DNA of 64,000 nucleotides from an uncultured Alphaproteobacteria bacterium (GCA_934277945.1 CAKQWA010000007.1:1-64000), one strand, 5' to 3'; shown: positions 33,387 to 42,575, counted from the stretch's first letter. Program-made: numbers and translations. The notes: generated from the sequence alone by a model not told the origin.

Positions 33387-34207
33387 CGGTATCCTCCTTT
33401 GCCTTTCAAAAGCGCTTCGGGGTGGCGTTCCAGATAATCCGCCCAATCGTGCAGAGAGCGCGCGGCGGCGGCGGATTCGTTCAAGAGTCTGTTCAAATCG
33501 GAAACGGTTTGCGAATCGGGCGAGGTGAGCGAATTGACGTTCTGCGTGATGTCCGACACGTTTTTCGCGGTGACGGGCAGGGTTTCGTTGAACGTTTTAA
33601 GCAAAGAGCGCAATTCTTCCAGCACGTCCAAGAAATTGACGGCGATTTTGTGAATCGGCAGGTTTTGAAGCGTTTTCGAGAATTCCATCAAAGACGACGG
33701 CAGGGTCGGAATTTCCATTTCGCCGTCTTTGCCGCCGCGCAAAATAATCGGCGTGTCGGGGTAGAAACTCAATTCGATCATCATCTGACCCGTCAGGATG
33801 CTTTGCGTAATCAACCGCGCGCGCAAGCCTTTTTGAATTAATTCGTGGAACAGTTCGATTTGCGATTTGCGCGTGTAGTATTCGATGCGCCACGGGGAAT
33901 CGCCCGCGTTCATCTGCTTGTCCTGAAAACTGTTCGCGTTGATTTCAATGGTGACGGGAATTTTAAACGACAGGTTTTTAACGTCGGTCAACAGCGAAAT
34001 GTTCGACACGCGTCCGACCGGAACGCCGTTCAGCACGACGGGCGCGCCGACGGACAGCCCTTTGACCGAACCGTCGAAATACATGACGTATTTCAGCGTG
34101 TGCGACACCAGATTGTCCTTGTTAATCATTAAAAAAGTGCCGACAAGGACGAACAGCGCCGTTAAAACGAACATCCCCGTCAATTTCGTGTTGGGTTTAT
34201 CAGTCAT
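33383..34207 (-). CDS. MlaD/MCE family phospholipid transport protein
   Basis: 274 residues. A single N-terminal transmembrane helix (about 10-30) precedes an MCE domain (about 35-115, with YFDGSVKGLSVGAPVVLNGV and PVGRV). A helical C-terminal region ends with a Gly/Lys-rich tail. MlaD-type proteins form hexameric periplasmic rings carrying phospholipids. The ATG at 34207 avoids overlap with the ATPase gene upstream and places the helix at the N-terminus. Confidence 0.9.
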   Translation of the reverse strand: MTDKPNTKLTGMFVLTALFVLVGTFLMINKDNLVSHTLKYVMYFDGSVKGLSVGAPVVLNGVPVGRVSNISLLTDVKNLSFKIPVTIEINANSFQDKQMNAGDSPWRIEYYTRKSQIELFHELIQKGLRARLITQSILTGQMMIELSFYPDTPIILRGGKDGEMEIPTLPSSLMEFSKTLQNLPIHKIAVNFLDVLEELRSLLKTFNETLPVTAKNVSDITQNVNSLTSPDSQTVSDLNRLLNESAAAARSLHDWADYLERHPEALLKGKGGYR

Positions 34208-34220
34208 TATTCCGTCCTTT

Positions 34221-34985
34221 TCAAATATGTTTCTTCTCATCGCGCGTCAAAAAGCGCAAAACGGCTTCGTTCGGCGGATTTTTCAGCAATTCTTTCGGAT
34301 CGCCCGCCGCCGTCATCGTCTTTTGCGACGCGTCCAGAAAAATCGAGTTCGTGCCGATGGCGAAAATCGAAGCGAGTTCGTGCGTGACGATGACGACCGT
34401 CGCGTCCAGACTTTCCTTGATTTCGATAATCAAATCGTCAAGCAGTTTCGCGCTGACGGGATCCAAGCCCGCGGAAGGTTCGTCGAAAAACACGATTTGC
34501 GGGTCGAGTGCCAAAGCGCGCGCCAGTCCCGCCCTTTTTTTCATGCCGCCGCTGATTTGCGAGGGATAAAAGTCCTTAAATCCGTTCAGTCCGACAAGCG
34601 CGAGTTTCAGCGTCACGATTTCGTCGATGTCGGCGGGGGACAAATCCGTGTACTGCTGCAACGGCAGGGCGACGTTTTCGCCCAGAGTCATGGACGACCA
34701 CAGCGCGCCGCTTTGGTACAGCACGCCCGCTTTCTGCATCAGTTTTTTGCGGGTTTGCGCGTCCGACCCCCAAAAATCGACGCCGTTGAAAAATTCCTTG
34801 CCCTGCGCGGCGGGCATCAGCCCCGTCAGGACTTTCAGCAAAGAACTTTTGCCGCATCCGCTTCCGCCCATGATGATGAACACGTCGTTTTTGCACACGG
34901 TGAAATTCAAATGGCGCGACAAAACGAAATCGCCGTAAGCGACCGAAAGGTTTTCCGCCCGAATGACCGCCGGTTGTTCCGTCAT
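34221..34985 (-). CDS. Mla-type ABC transporter ATP-binding protein
   Basis: 254 residues. Walker A GGSGCGKSSLL (about 39-49), signature SGGMKKRAGLARAL and Walker B IVFFDEPSAGLD are complete, as is the His switch in VIVTHEL. It energises lipid transport with the permease encoded upstream, whose stop overlaps its start (ATGA at 34982-34985). Orthologous to MlaF/Mkl. Confidence 0.93.
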   Translation of the reverse strand: MTEQPAVIRAENLSVAYGDFVLSRHLNFTVCKNDVFIIMGGSGCGKSSLLKVLTGLMPAAQGKEFFNGVDFWGSDAQTRKKLMQKAGVLYQSGALWSSMTLGENVALPLQQYTDLSPADIDEIVTLKLALVGLNGFKDFYPSQISGGMKKRAGLARALALDPQIVFFDEPSAGLDPVSAKLLDDLIIEIKESLDATVVIVTHELASIFAIGTNSIFLDASQKTMTAAGDPKELLKNPPNEAVLRFLTRDEKKHI

Positions 34986-36103
34986 AGCCCCATCCCGCTG
35001 CAAATGTAGGTGATGATCGCCGTCGCGACGATAATCCACACGATTGAATACACGACTGCCGCCGTCGTCGCCGCGCCGACCGCCGACGCGTTGCGTTCGC
35101 ACTTCATGCCGAAATAGCATCCGCACAGCGACACGATCACGCCGAACACGCAACTGTGCACCAGCCCGATGACGATGTTCTTCGTCGAAAGCGATTGCAA
35201 CGTCATGTTAAAGTATTCGGCGGGCGTCAAATCCAGCATGAACACGCCGACGAACGCGCCGCCCAGAATGCTTGTCAAATCCGAATAAATCGTCAGAAGC
35301 GGCATCATGATCGACAGCGCGAGCAAACGCGGCAGAACCAGAAAATCGTAAGGCGAAACGCCCATTGTTTCCAGCGCGTCCGTTTCCTCGTTGACCTGCA
35401 TCGCCCCCAAAACAGCCGCGTACGACGCGCCCGTCCTGCCCGCCATTAAGATGCCCGTCATAATCGCGCCCATGACGCGCGACATGGCGATGGCGACCAG
35501 CGAAGCGACGAAAATCTGCGCGCCGAACATTTTTAACTGCACCGCGCCGACAAAAGCCAGAATCAGCCCGACCATGAAACTGATCAGCGACACGATCGGC
35601 AACGCCTGCGCCCCCGCTTCCAGCAGGGCGGCGGAAAAATCCTGCTTGCGCACGACCGCTTTGCCGTTAATCAGGCGGCGCAGGGCGGCTTTGCAATCCG
35701 CGCCGAAAACAGCCGCGCGCTTGATTCCCGCAATGCAGGCAAGCGTTTTAATGCCGACCCTTTCGGCAATGCTGTGCGAAACGTGTTTGTCGTTCGGCGT
35801 TTTGACGGGAGCGACCGCGCCCGCCAGCGTCAACAGCCGTTCCGCGCCCGTCGGGAAATGTTTCCGCTCGCACGCGCGCTTTTTGGCAAGGCATATTTGC
35901 GTGATGTGAAAAACAAAAGCGACGAACGAACTGTCCCACGCGCCGACGTTTTGCGCGTTCAAAATCACGCCCTCGCCGGACTTCGCCGCGACGCGCGCCA
36001 GTATGTCGTCTTTGTTTTTCAGGGGGGCGTTTAAAATCCAATCGCCCGAAAAGCGCAAAACAACGCGCTTTTGTTCGTCGGTTTCGACGGAAATTTCGGG
36101 CAT
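34982..36103 (-). CDS. MlaE-type permease with N-terminal STAS-like domain
   Basis: 373 residues. Residues 1-90 look like a STAS domain (VVLRFSGDWILN, then VILNAQNVGAWDSSFVAFV). The permease domain (about 150-373) has five or six helices and the family sequences GRTGASYAAVLGAMQVNEETDAL and YDFLVLPRLLAL. In E. coli the STAS protein MlaB is separate; here it is fused, as in several alphaproteobacteria. First gene of the operon mlaE-mlaF-mlaD-lipoprotein. Start ATG behind GGAGTCG. Confidence 0.93.
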   Translation of the reverse strand: MPEISVETDEQKRVVLRFSGDWILNAPLKNKDDILARVAAKSGEGVILNAQNVGAWDSSFVAFVFHITQICLAKKRACERKHFPTGAERLLTLAGAVAPVKTPNDKHVSHSIAERVGIKTLACIAGIKRAAVFGADCKAALRRLINGKAVVRKQDFSAALLEAGAQALPIVSLISFMVGLILAFVGAVQLKMFGAQIFVASLVAIAMSRVMGAIMTGILMAGRTGASYAAVLGAMQVNEETDALETMGVSPYDFLVLPRLLALSIMMPLLTIYSDLTSILGGAFVGVFMLDLTPAEYFNMTLQSLSTKNIVIGLVHSCVFGVIVSLCGCYFGMKCERNASAVGAATTAAVVYSIVWIIVATAIITYICSGMGL

Positions 36104-36179
36104 GGACGACTCCTTTTCAAACGATTGTTTTTATCGTAACCGGAAATTGAAAAGAATCAACCTAAAAGGTCGTATAAGT

Positions 36180-36214
36180 AAAAAAGCCCGCATAAACAAA
36201 AGGTTGCGCGGGCT
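36180..36214 (-). terminator. Terminator after mucR
   Basis: On the minus strand: AAGCCCGC / GCGGGCTT around a loop of 15 bases, then six T. Confidence 0.8.
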
Positions 36215-36236
36215 TGCGACATATTGTCGGGGAGAA

Positions 36237-36647
36237 TTACTTTTTCTTTCTTCCCAAGCCGATTTGCTTCGCCAAAGCCGAACGGCGATCCGCGTAGGCG
36301 GGCGCGACGACGGGATAATCGGCGGGCAGATTCCAGCGCGCCTTGTATTCCTCGATGCCCATGCCGTAGGCGGAGGTCAGGTGGCGTTTCAGCGTTTTCA
36401 ATTTTTTGCCGTCTTCCAGACAAATGATGTAATCGGGGAAAACGGATTGCGACACGGGAACGGCGGGAATCAACTTTTCTTCTTCTTTGACTTCCGGCTC
36501 GTTTCCGCCCAGAGCCGCCAAAGCGTTGTAAACGTTTTTAATCAATTCGGGCAGTTCTTTGGCGTCGACGGTGTTGTGCGACGCGTGCGAGGCGACGATT
36601 TCGGTCGTGTACGCCAAAATGTCTTCGGGATTGAAATTTTCTGTCAT
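36237..36647 (-). CDS. mucR: MucR family transcriptional regulator
   Basis: 136 residues, the usual MucR size. The C-terminal Ros/MucR zinc-finger region reads PDYIICLEDGKKLKTLKRHL, with the ligand Cys and Asp and first His present. The usual second His (HLxxH) is Ala here (HLTSA), so zinc binding may differ. MucR proteins are global regulators of exopolysaccharide, motility and cell cycle genes in alphaproteobacteria. Start ATG behind GGAGC. Own terminator, so monocistronic. Confidence 0.9.
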   Translation of the reverse strand: MTENFNPEDILAYTTEIVASHASHNTVDAKELPELIKNVYNALAALGGNEPEVKEEEKLIPAVPVSQSVFPDYIICLEDGKKLKTLKRHLTSAYGMGIEEYKARWNLPADYPVVAPAYADRRSALAKQIGLGRKKK

Positions 36648-36717
36648 CAGATTGCTCCTTAATGAAATGATAGTTAAAAGTATAATAAAAAAAGGAGTAA
36701 TTCAACAATAATAAAGT

Positions 36718-37770
36718 TTACGGCTCCAAAAAACACGCGTCGCCGTATGAAAAAAAGCGGTAATTGTTGTCAATGGCGTGTTGATAGGCGTTTTTAATTA
36801 TGTCCGTGCCGATAAAAGCGGACACAAGCATAATTAAAGTGGAGCAGGGCAGGTGGAAATTCGTAAACAATGCGTCCACGGCTTTGAATTTGTAGCCGGG
36901 GGTGATGAAGATGCTTGTTTCCCGCGCGAACGGGTGAATGACGCCGTTTTCGTCCGCCGCGCTTTCCAACAGACGCATCGCGGTCGTGCCGACGGCGACG
37001 ATTCTGCGTTTGTCCCGCTTCGCTTGCGTCAGAATTTGCGCGGTTTCGGGGGAGATGATGCCGTATTCGGCGTGCATGACGTGGTCTTTGGTGTCCTCGA
37101 CTTTGACGGGCAGGAACGTGCCGCCGCCGACGTGGAGCGTGATTTTGACGTTTTCAATGCCGCGCGCGGCGATTTTTTGCATCAGCCCCTTGGTGAAGTG
37201 CAAGCCCGCCGTCGGAGCGGCGACCGCGCCGTTGTGCTTGGCGAAAATCGTCTGATAGTCGGTTTTGTCCTTGCCGTACGCGTTTTTTTCGCGGTGGATG
37301 TAGGGCGGCAGGGGCATCACGCCGTATTTTTCCAATAAAGAGAACAATTCTTGCGGATCGGCGTCGAATTTCAAAATGACGCTGCCGCTTTCGCCGCGTC
37401 CCAAAACGGCGGCTTTCAGCGGGTCTTTTGTCGACCCGTCGGGTGCGTAAAAGCACACTTCGTCGCCATCGTGCAAACGGCGGGCGTTTTTGACCAGCGC
37501 TTCCCAAGTGTTGACGGCGACGGCTTTAAACAAAGTCGCTTCCAGTTTCGCTTCGCCGCGCGTGCCGAACAGACGGGCGGGAATGACGCGCGTGTCGTTG
37601 AACACCAGCAAGTCGGACGGGCGCAGAAGCGACGGAAAATCGGCGATAAGAAAATCGGTCAGTTCCCCCGAACCGTGCACGCTCAACAATTTCGCGCTTT
37701 CGGGCGGATCCTCGGGAAAGGACGCTATTCTGTCTTTCGGCAGATCGAAATCAAAGGAACTGACCAGCAT
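36718..37770 (-). CDS. queA: tRNA preQ1(34) S-adenosylmethionine ribosyltransferase-isomerase
   Basis: 350 residues, the normal length. N-terminal FDFDLPKDRIASFPEDPPESAKLL and C-terminal FTNFHLPCSTLIMLVSAFIG are family signatures. QueA transfers the ribosyl part of SAM to preQ1 in tRNA, the penultimate step of queuosine synthesis. It stands 25 bases after a SMI1/KNR4-like gene on the same strand. Confidence 0.96.
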   Translation of the reverse strand: MLVSSFDFDLPKDRIASFPEDPPESAKLLSVHGSGELTDFLIADFPSLLRPSDLLVFNDTRVIPARLFGTRGEAKLEATLFKAVAVNTWEALVKNARRLHDGDEVCFYAPDGSTKDPLKAAVLGRGESGSVILKFDADPQELFSLLEKYGVMPLPPYIHREKNAYGKDKTDYQTIFAKHNGAVAAPTAGLHFTKGLMQKIAARGIENVKITLHVGGGTFLPVKVEDTKDHVMHAEYGIISPETAQILTQAKRDKRRIVAVGTTAMRLLESAADENGVIHPFARETSIFITPGYKFKAVDALFTNFHLPCSTLIMLVSAFIGTDIIKNAYQHAIDNNYRFFSYGDACFLEP

Positions 37771-37794
37771 TTGTTTTCAAGTCGTTTTGAAAAA

Positions 37795-38247
37795 TCAGAA
37801 ATCCAAGCCGACCATGCGGGAGCCGACGACTTCTTCAAACATGGCGTCGAACGTGTCGTATTCTTCCATGACGTCCTTGCCTGTGAAGTCCAAAACGTCG
37901 TATTTCTTCGTTTCGGTGTCGTAGACGTACAAATCGTCGTCCGCGCGTCCCAACAGGACGATGTTCGGCATATCGTTGTAATCGGCGAACGTTTCGTTTG
38001 CCGTCACAACGTCGTTCAGCGTGTATTCCGTTTCGGGATCGGTCACCTGATCGGTGCTGTAAAACTCGATGCCGTTCCACGCGAAGCCGTTGTATTTTCT
38101 TAAAAAGTCGATGTAGCCCTGCGGCACGGGCGCCAGTTCGATTTCCGCCATGTCTTTCTGGCACTGCGCCAAATCTTTCGCGGAGGCGGGGCGGACGATC
38201 ATCGCGCTGTCGTCGTTTTTCAGTTTGTTCAAAATATCTTCAATCAT
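37795..38247 (-). CDS. SMI1/KNR4-like (YrhA-type) protein
   Basis: 150 residues, acidic. The sequence VPQGYIDFLRKYNGFAWNGIEFYS matches the start of the SMI1/KNR4 fold, followed by NIVLLGRADDDLYVYD. Members include immunity proteins against contact-dependent toxins and also housekeeping regulators. No toxin gene lies next to it, so it may be an orphan immunity protein or a single-copy protein. It may be co-transcribed with queA. Confidence 0.75.
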   Translation of the reverse strand: MIEDILNKLKNDDSAMIVRPASAKDLAQCQKDMAEIELAPVPQGYIDFLRKYNGFAWNGIEFYSTDQVTDPETEYTLNDVVTANETFADYNDMPNIVLLGRADDDLYVYDTETKKYDVLDFTGKDVMEEYDTFDAMFEEVVGSRMVGLDF

Positions 38248-38343
38248 AGCAGGTTCCCATGTTTATCAAAAGAAACGGTTTATCCGGTATGATAGCCGAT
38301 AAAAATTGTTTCTACAACAGATTTTGCAATTTTTATCAGCCCT

Positions 38344-39159
38344 TTATTTCGCCAATTCTTCGGAACGCCGCTTCGCCGCCGCGACCGCTTCTTGCGTCAG
38401 GGCGAACAGCGCGCCGTCTTTGGCGAACACGTCCAGAGCCGCCGCCGTCGTGCCGTTCGGAGTCGTGACGTTTTGGCGCAGAACCGCCGGACTTTCGCCC
38501 GTTTCGTCCAAAAGCGCCGCCGCGCCGCAGATTGTCCGCTTGGCGAACGTTTCGCACAAATCCGCCGGCAAGCCCGCTTTCAATGCCGCGTCGCTCAATG
38601 CTTCGACGAAATAGAACAGATAGGCGGGACCGCTGCCCGAAACGGCGGTCACCGCGTCGATCAGGCTTTCGTCGTCGACCCACGCGAACGCGCCGCACGC
38701 GTTCAGCAAAGCGCCGACCGCCTCTTTCGTTTCGGGGGACGCGAACGCGTTGGCGCACGCCGCCGTCATGCCTTTGCCGATCAGCGCGGGCGTGTTGGGC
38801 ATGGCGCGCACGACGGGCGTTTTTTGTCCCAAAACGTCTTCGTAAAAAGCGATTTTCTTGCCCGCGACAATGCTTAAAACCGCCGCGCCTTTGTCCGTAA
38901 ACGGCTTGATTTGCGGCAGAACGTCGCCGACGACGAACGGTTTGAGCGCGACAAACACGACGTCGGGGCAAAACGAGTCGAATTCCGCAGGGGTTTCAGC
39001 CGTTCGGATTCCTTTTTGCTCGAACGCGCGGCGGATTTCCGCGCTTTTTTCGACAATGCGCACGTTTTTCGCGGGCAGTCCCGCTTTCAGCGCGCCCTGA
39101 ATCAGCGCGCCGCCCATTTTGCCGCATCCCAAAACCAAAAGGGTCAAATCCGTGTTCAT
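38344..39159 (-). CDS. proC: Pyrroline-5-carboxylate reductase
   Basis: 271 residues. N-terminal dinucleotide-binding motif VLGCGKMGGALIQG (about 8-21), middle KPFVVGDVLPQI and substrate-region motif VSGSGPAYLFYFVEAL. It catalyses the last step of proline synthesis with NAD(P)H. The ATG at 39159 places the Rossmann motif correctly at residue 8; an in-frame start further upstream would run antisense through hldD. Confidence 0.96.
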   Translation of the reverse strand: MNTDLTLLVLGCGKMGGALIQGALKAGLPAKNVRIVEKSAEIRRAFEQKGIRTAETPAEFDSFCPDVVFVALKPFVVGDVLPQIKPFTDKGAAVLSIVAGKKIAFYEDVLGQKTPVVRAMPNTPALIGKGMTAACANAFASPETKEAVGALLNACGAFAWVDDESLIDAVTAVSGSGPAYLFYFVEALSDAALKAGLPADLCETFAKRTICGAAALLDETGESPAVLRQNVTTPNGTTAAALDVFAKDGALFALTQEAVAAAKRRSEELAK

Positions 39160-39297
39160 GCTTGAATTCCTTTGCTGATAATGAACTGTTATCGGGCAAG
39201 ATACGCTTTTTTTGCGCAAAGGGGAAAGAAAAGATTTAAAAAATCGCGCAAAGTGTCGTATAAAAAAATCACCTGACGCAATATAAGGAAAGACGCT

Positions 39298-40284
39298 ATG
39301 TATGTCATTACGGGCGGAGCGGGCTTCATCGGGTCGAACGTCGCCGCTTCCATCGAAGAAAACAATCTGGGCGACATCGCGGTTTGCGATCGCCTGCGCG
39401 ACAAAAACAAGTGGCGCAACATTGCCAAGCGCACCTTGCATAGTTTTGTTTTCCCCAAAGATTTGACGGCTTTTCTGGACGAATACCAGTCGAAAGTCAA
39501 AGCGGTCGTTCATTTCGGCTCCGTGTCGTCGCCTTTGGAAACGAACGTCGATTTGATTGTCGAAAACAACATTCAGCTGACGTGGACGCTGTGGAAATGG
39601 TGCATCGCGCATCAGGTCGCGTTCATTTACGCGTCTTCGGGCGCGGTGTACGGCGACGCTTCCAACGGCTTTTCGGACGATTTTTCATCGCAGGCGATGG
39701 CGAAGTTGCGCCCGTTGAGCCCGTTCGCGTGGAGCAAATTGCTGATCGACCGCAAAATCGCCCAAGCGGTCGAGCGCGAAAAGAAAACGCCGCCGCAATG
39801 GGTCGGCTTGCGCTTTTTCAATCTGTACGGACCGAACGAATATCACAAGGGTCCGCATCAGAGCGTCGTGCCGCAAATTTACAATCAGGCGCGAATCGGG
39901 CGGTTGTTCCCGCTGTTCAAGTCGGAAAACCCCGCTTACAAGGACGGCGAGCAAAAGCGCGATTTCATGTGGATCGGCGATTGCGCGGATGTCGTGCTGT
40001 GGTTTTTGAAAAATCCGCACGTCAGCGGCATTTTCAACGTCGGCACGGGCGTGGCGCGTTCTTATCTGGACGTTTTGAACGCCGTTTACGGCGCGATGGG
40101 CGAAAAGCCGGAATGCGATTTCATGAATCTGCCCGAATCGCTGAAAGACCGCTATCAATACTTTACGCAGGCGGACATCTCCCGCTTGCGCGCCGCCGGA
40201 TACGACAAGCCGTTCACGTCTTTGGAAGACGGCGTGGCGATGTACGTCCGCGATTATTTGAACACGGCGGATCCGTACAGATAA
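39298..40284 (+). CDS. hldD: ADP-L-glycero-D-manno-heptose 6-epimerase, active-site variant
   Basis: 328 residues. Rossmann motif ITGGAGFIGSN (4-14), ASSGAVYG (112-119), and the C-terminal substrate sequences FFNLYGPNEYHKG and QADISRLRAAGYDKPF match E. coli HldD closely. The SDR motif YxxxK is changed: the Tyr is Phe143 (FAWSK) while Lys147 and the second catalytic residue Lys184 remain. HldD converts the heptose precursor used in the LPS inner core. Start ATG with AAGGA upstream; lgt follows 13 bases later. Confidence 0.9.
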   Translation: MYVITGGAGFIGSNVAASIEENNLGDIAVCDRLRDKNKWRNIAKRTLHSFVFPKDLTAFLDEYQSKVKAVVHFGSVSSPLETNVDLIVENNIQLTWTLWKWCIAHQVAFIYASSGAVYGDASNGFSDDFSSQAMAKLRPLSPFAWSKLLIDRKIAQAVEREKKTPPQWVGLRFFNLYGPNEYHKGPHQSVVPQIYNQARIGRLFPLFKSENPAYKDGEQKRDFMWIGDCADVVLWFLKNPHVSGIFNVGTGVARSYLDVLNAVYGAMGEKPECDFMNLPESLKDRYQYFTQADISRLRAAGYDKPFTSLEDGVAMYVRDYLNTADPYR

Positions 40285-40297
40285 GGAGGTTTTTCCC

Positions 40298-41110
40298 GTG
40301 TATTCAGGCATCCCGTTTCCCGACATCTCCCCCGTCGCCGTTCAAATAGGTCCTTTCGGACTGCGGTGGTATTCTCTGGCGTATCTGGCGGGGTTGCTGT
40401 GCGCTTGGTTTTTTTCGCAAAGAATGTTGTCGCGCTATAAAACGCCCGTCGCGCCCGAAATGATGGACGACGCCGTTTTCTACGCCGCCGTCGGCATGAT
40501 TCTGGGCGGGCGGCTGGGCTACGTCCTGTTTTACAACGCCGAGTATTATTGGGAAAATCCGTTGAAAATCCTTGCGCTGTGGCAGGGCGGGATGTCTTTC
40601 CACGGCGGTTTGCTCGGCGTCATCGCGGGGCTGTGGCTGTTTGCGCGCAAAATGCGGATTCCGATGCTCGCGCTGACGGACGTGGCGGCGTGCGTCGCGC
40701 CTTTGGGATTGTTTTTCGGGCGATTGGCGAATTTCGTGAACGGCGAATTGTACGGGCGCGTCACGACGGCTGTGCCTTGGGCGGTCATTTTCCGCTACGG
40801 CGGACCTCTGCCGCGTCATCCCAGCCAGTTGTACGAAGCCTTGTTCGAGGGGATTTTCCTGTTTTTGTGCCTGTACACGCTGTGGACGCGCTCCGTGTGG
40901 GTGCGAATCCGGTACGGCTTTACGTCCGGACTGTTTTTAACGTCGTACGCGATAGTGCGCACCGTGGTCGAAAATTTCCGCGAACCCGACGAACAGATAG
41001 GCTTTTTGTTCGCTCGCGTGACCATGGGGCAGATGCTGACTTTGCCGCTGCTGTTTTGCGGCGTTTTGCTGATGTATCTGCCTTCCAGACGTATCGGAAA
41101 GGGCGGTTGA
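40298..41110 (+). CDS. lgt: Prolipoprotein diacylglyceryl transferase
   Basis: 270 residues, seven membrane helices. Catalytic and signature sequences HGGLLGVIAGL and GRLANFVNGELYGR, plus RHPSQLYEALFEG, are intact. Lgt attaches diacylglycerol to the lipobox Cys in the inner membrane. The start is GTG at 40298 with a strong AAGGAGG. Confidence 0.95.
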   Translation: MYSGIPFPDISPVAVQIGPFGLRWYSLAYLAGLLCAWFFSQRMLSRYKTPVAPEMMDDAVFYAAVGMILGGRLGYVLFYNAEYYWENPLKILALWQGGMSFHGGLLGVIAGLWLFARKMRIPMLALTDVAACVAPLGLFFGRLANFVNGELYGRVTTAVPWAVIFRYGGPLPRHPSQLYEALFEGIFLFLCLYTLWTRSVWVRIRYGFTSGLFLTSYAIVRTVVENFREPDEQIGFLFARVTMGQMLTLPLLFCGVLLMYLPSRRIGKGG

Positions 41111-41166
41111 AAATTGCCGCGAAAGCGGATATGTTTAATAAAAAATGCTTGTGACGGGTGTTGAAA

Positions 41167-41775
41167 ATGAAGATTAATATGCGCAAAAGAGGTTTTTTCA
41201 ACGGTCTTGCCGCATTATGCCGCTTGCGTCTGGTCATTCCGATGGTGCGCTCCAAAAAACCGCCCGAATTCACGGCGAAAGGCGCGCTGGTCGGCATGGC
41301 GTGGGCGATGACCCCCCTTGTCGGAATCCAGATGTATCTGGTGTTTATGACGTGGGTGATATCCAAACGCGTTTTCAAATGGGATTTCAGCCTGCCGATC
41401 GGTCTGGCGTGGACGTGGGTGACCAACGTTTTCACAATGCTTCCGTGCTATTACGTTTTTTATCTGACCGGCAAACTGATGACGGGGACGCTGGCGGCGC
41501 GCACGACGTACGGCGCGTTTGTCGCTTTGTGGAAAAACGCCTTCGCCGAACAGGGCGTGTGGGAGGCGTTGAAAGTCACTTACGACATCATGGTCAAGGA
41601 CTGGGGCGCGGCGATGATGCTGGGCTCTGTGCCGTGGATGATTGTCGGCGGCGCGTTCGCGTATTACTGGACTCTGTGGTATTTGGCGGAATTGAAAAAA
41701 CTGCGCGAAAAAAGACTTGCCAAACGGGCGCGAAATATGCAACAAGCATTACAGGAAAACGCAAAGGGCGAATAA
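41167..41775 (+). CDS. DUF2062 membrane protein
   Basis: 202 residues with three or four hydrophobic segments. Typical DUF2062 features are GMAWAMTPLVGIQM and LPIGLAWTWVTNVFTMLPCYY. The C-terminal 25 residues are basic. Function unknown. The ATG at 41167 is chosen; a GTG three codons earlier and an ATG at 41179 are alternatives, none with a clear ribosome site. It abuts pgeF (stop and start adjacent). Confidence 0.75.
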   Translation: MKINMRKRGFFNGLAALCRLRLVIPMVRSKKPPEFTAKGALVGMAWAMTPLVGIQMYLVFMTWVISKRVFKWDFSLPIGLAWTWVTNVFTMLPCYYVFYLTGKLMTGTLAARTTYGAFVALWKNAFAEQGVWEALKVTYDIMVKDWGAAMMLGSVPWMIVGGAFAYYWTLWYLAELKKLREKRLAKRARNMQQALQENAKGE

Positions 41776-42555
41776 ATGACTTTGTATACGTCTTCTTTGT
41801 TTGACGGCGCCGAAGGGGTGCGCTACCGCTTTTTCACAAGGAAAAACGGCGTGTCCGCGGGCGGTTTCGCGTCTTTGAACTGCGGGCGGGGAATCGGGGA
41901 CGATCCCGCCAACGTGCGCGAGAATATGCGCCGGATCGCGTCGAATTTGGGATGCGGCGTCGATAAAATCAAATTGGTCAATCAAACTCATTCCGCAATG
42001 GTGCAAGTCATTGCGGATGATGTTATTTCCGAACGTCCCGAATACGCCGACGCGATGGTCACGAATCGGCGGGGCGTTTTTCTGGGCATTAAAACGGCGG
42101 ATTGCGCGCCCGTGTTGTTCGCGGACGTGGAAAACAAAATCGTCGGCGCGGCGCACGCGGGCTGGCGCGGCGCGGTCGGCGGCGTTTTGGAAAACACGTT
42201 GACGGCCATGGAATCCTTGGGCGCGGACAGGCGTCACATCGTCGCGCTGATAGGACCCTGCATCGCGCCGCAGTCCTACACCGTAAAAACGGATATGTAT
42301 GATGAATTTCTTGCGGCGGACGCGCAGGCGTCGCTGTATTTCACGCCCGAATCGCAAGGGGTTTATCGTTTCGATTTGGCGGGCTATGTTCTGTCGCGGC
42401 TGGAACGCGCGAACATCGGCGCTGCCGAATGGACGGGAATTGACACTTACGCGTCGGAACGCGAATTTTTCAGTTACCGCCGTTCGCAAGAACGTCACGA
42501 AGATTGCGGCAGACAACTGTCCGTCATCGGTCTGATTGACGGTTCTTTCTTTTAG
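41776..42555 (+). CDS. pgeF: Peptidoglycan editing factor PgeF
   Basis: 259 residues, laccase-like domain. The three metal-binding sites are visible: His in VNQTHSAMV, Cys in IKTADCAPVLF and His in AAHAGWRGAVGG; IGPCIAPQSY follows. PgeF removes L-Ser-containing UDP-MurNAc precursors so that peptidoglycan stays correct. It starts immediately after the DUF2062 stop. Confidence 0.93.
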   Translation: MTLYTSSLFDGAEGVRYRFFTRKNGVSAGGFASLNCGRGIGDDPANVRENMRRIASNLGCGVDKIKLVNQTHSAMVQVIADDVISERPEYADAMVTNRRGVFLGIKTADCAPVLFADVENKIVGAAHAGWRGAVGGVLENTLTAMESLGADRRHIVALIGPCIAPQSYTVKTDMYDEFLAADAQASLYFTPESQGVYRFDLAGYVLSRLERANIGAAEWTGIDTYASEREFFSYRRSQERHEDCGRQLSVIGLIDGSFF

Positions 42556-42575
42556 TTCTTTATCAGGAGAGTCTT

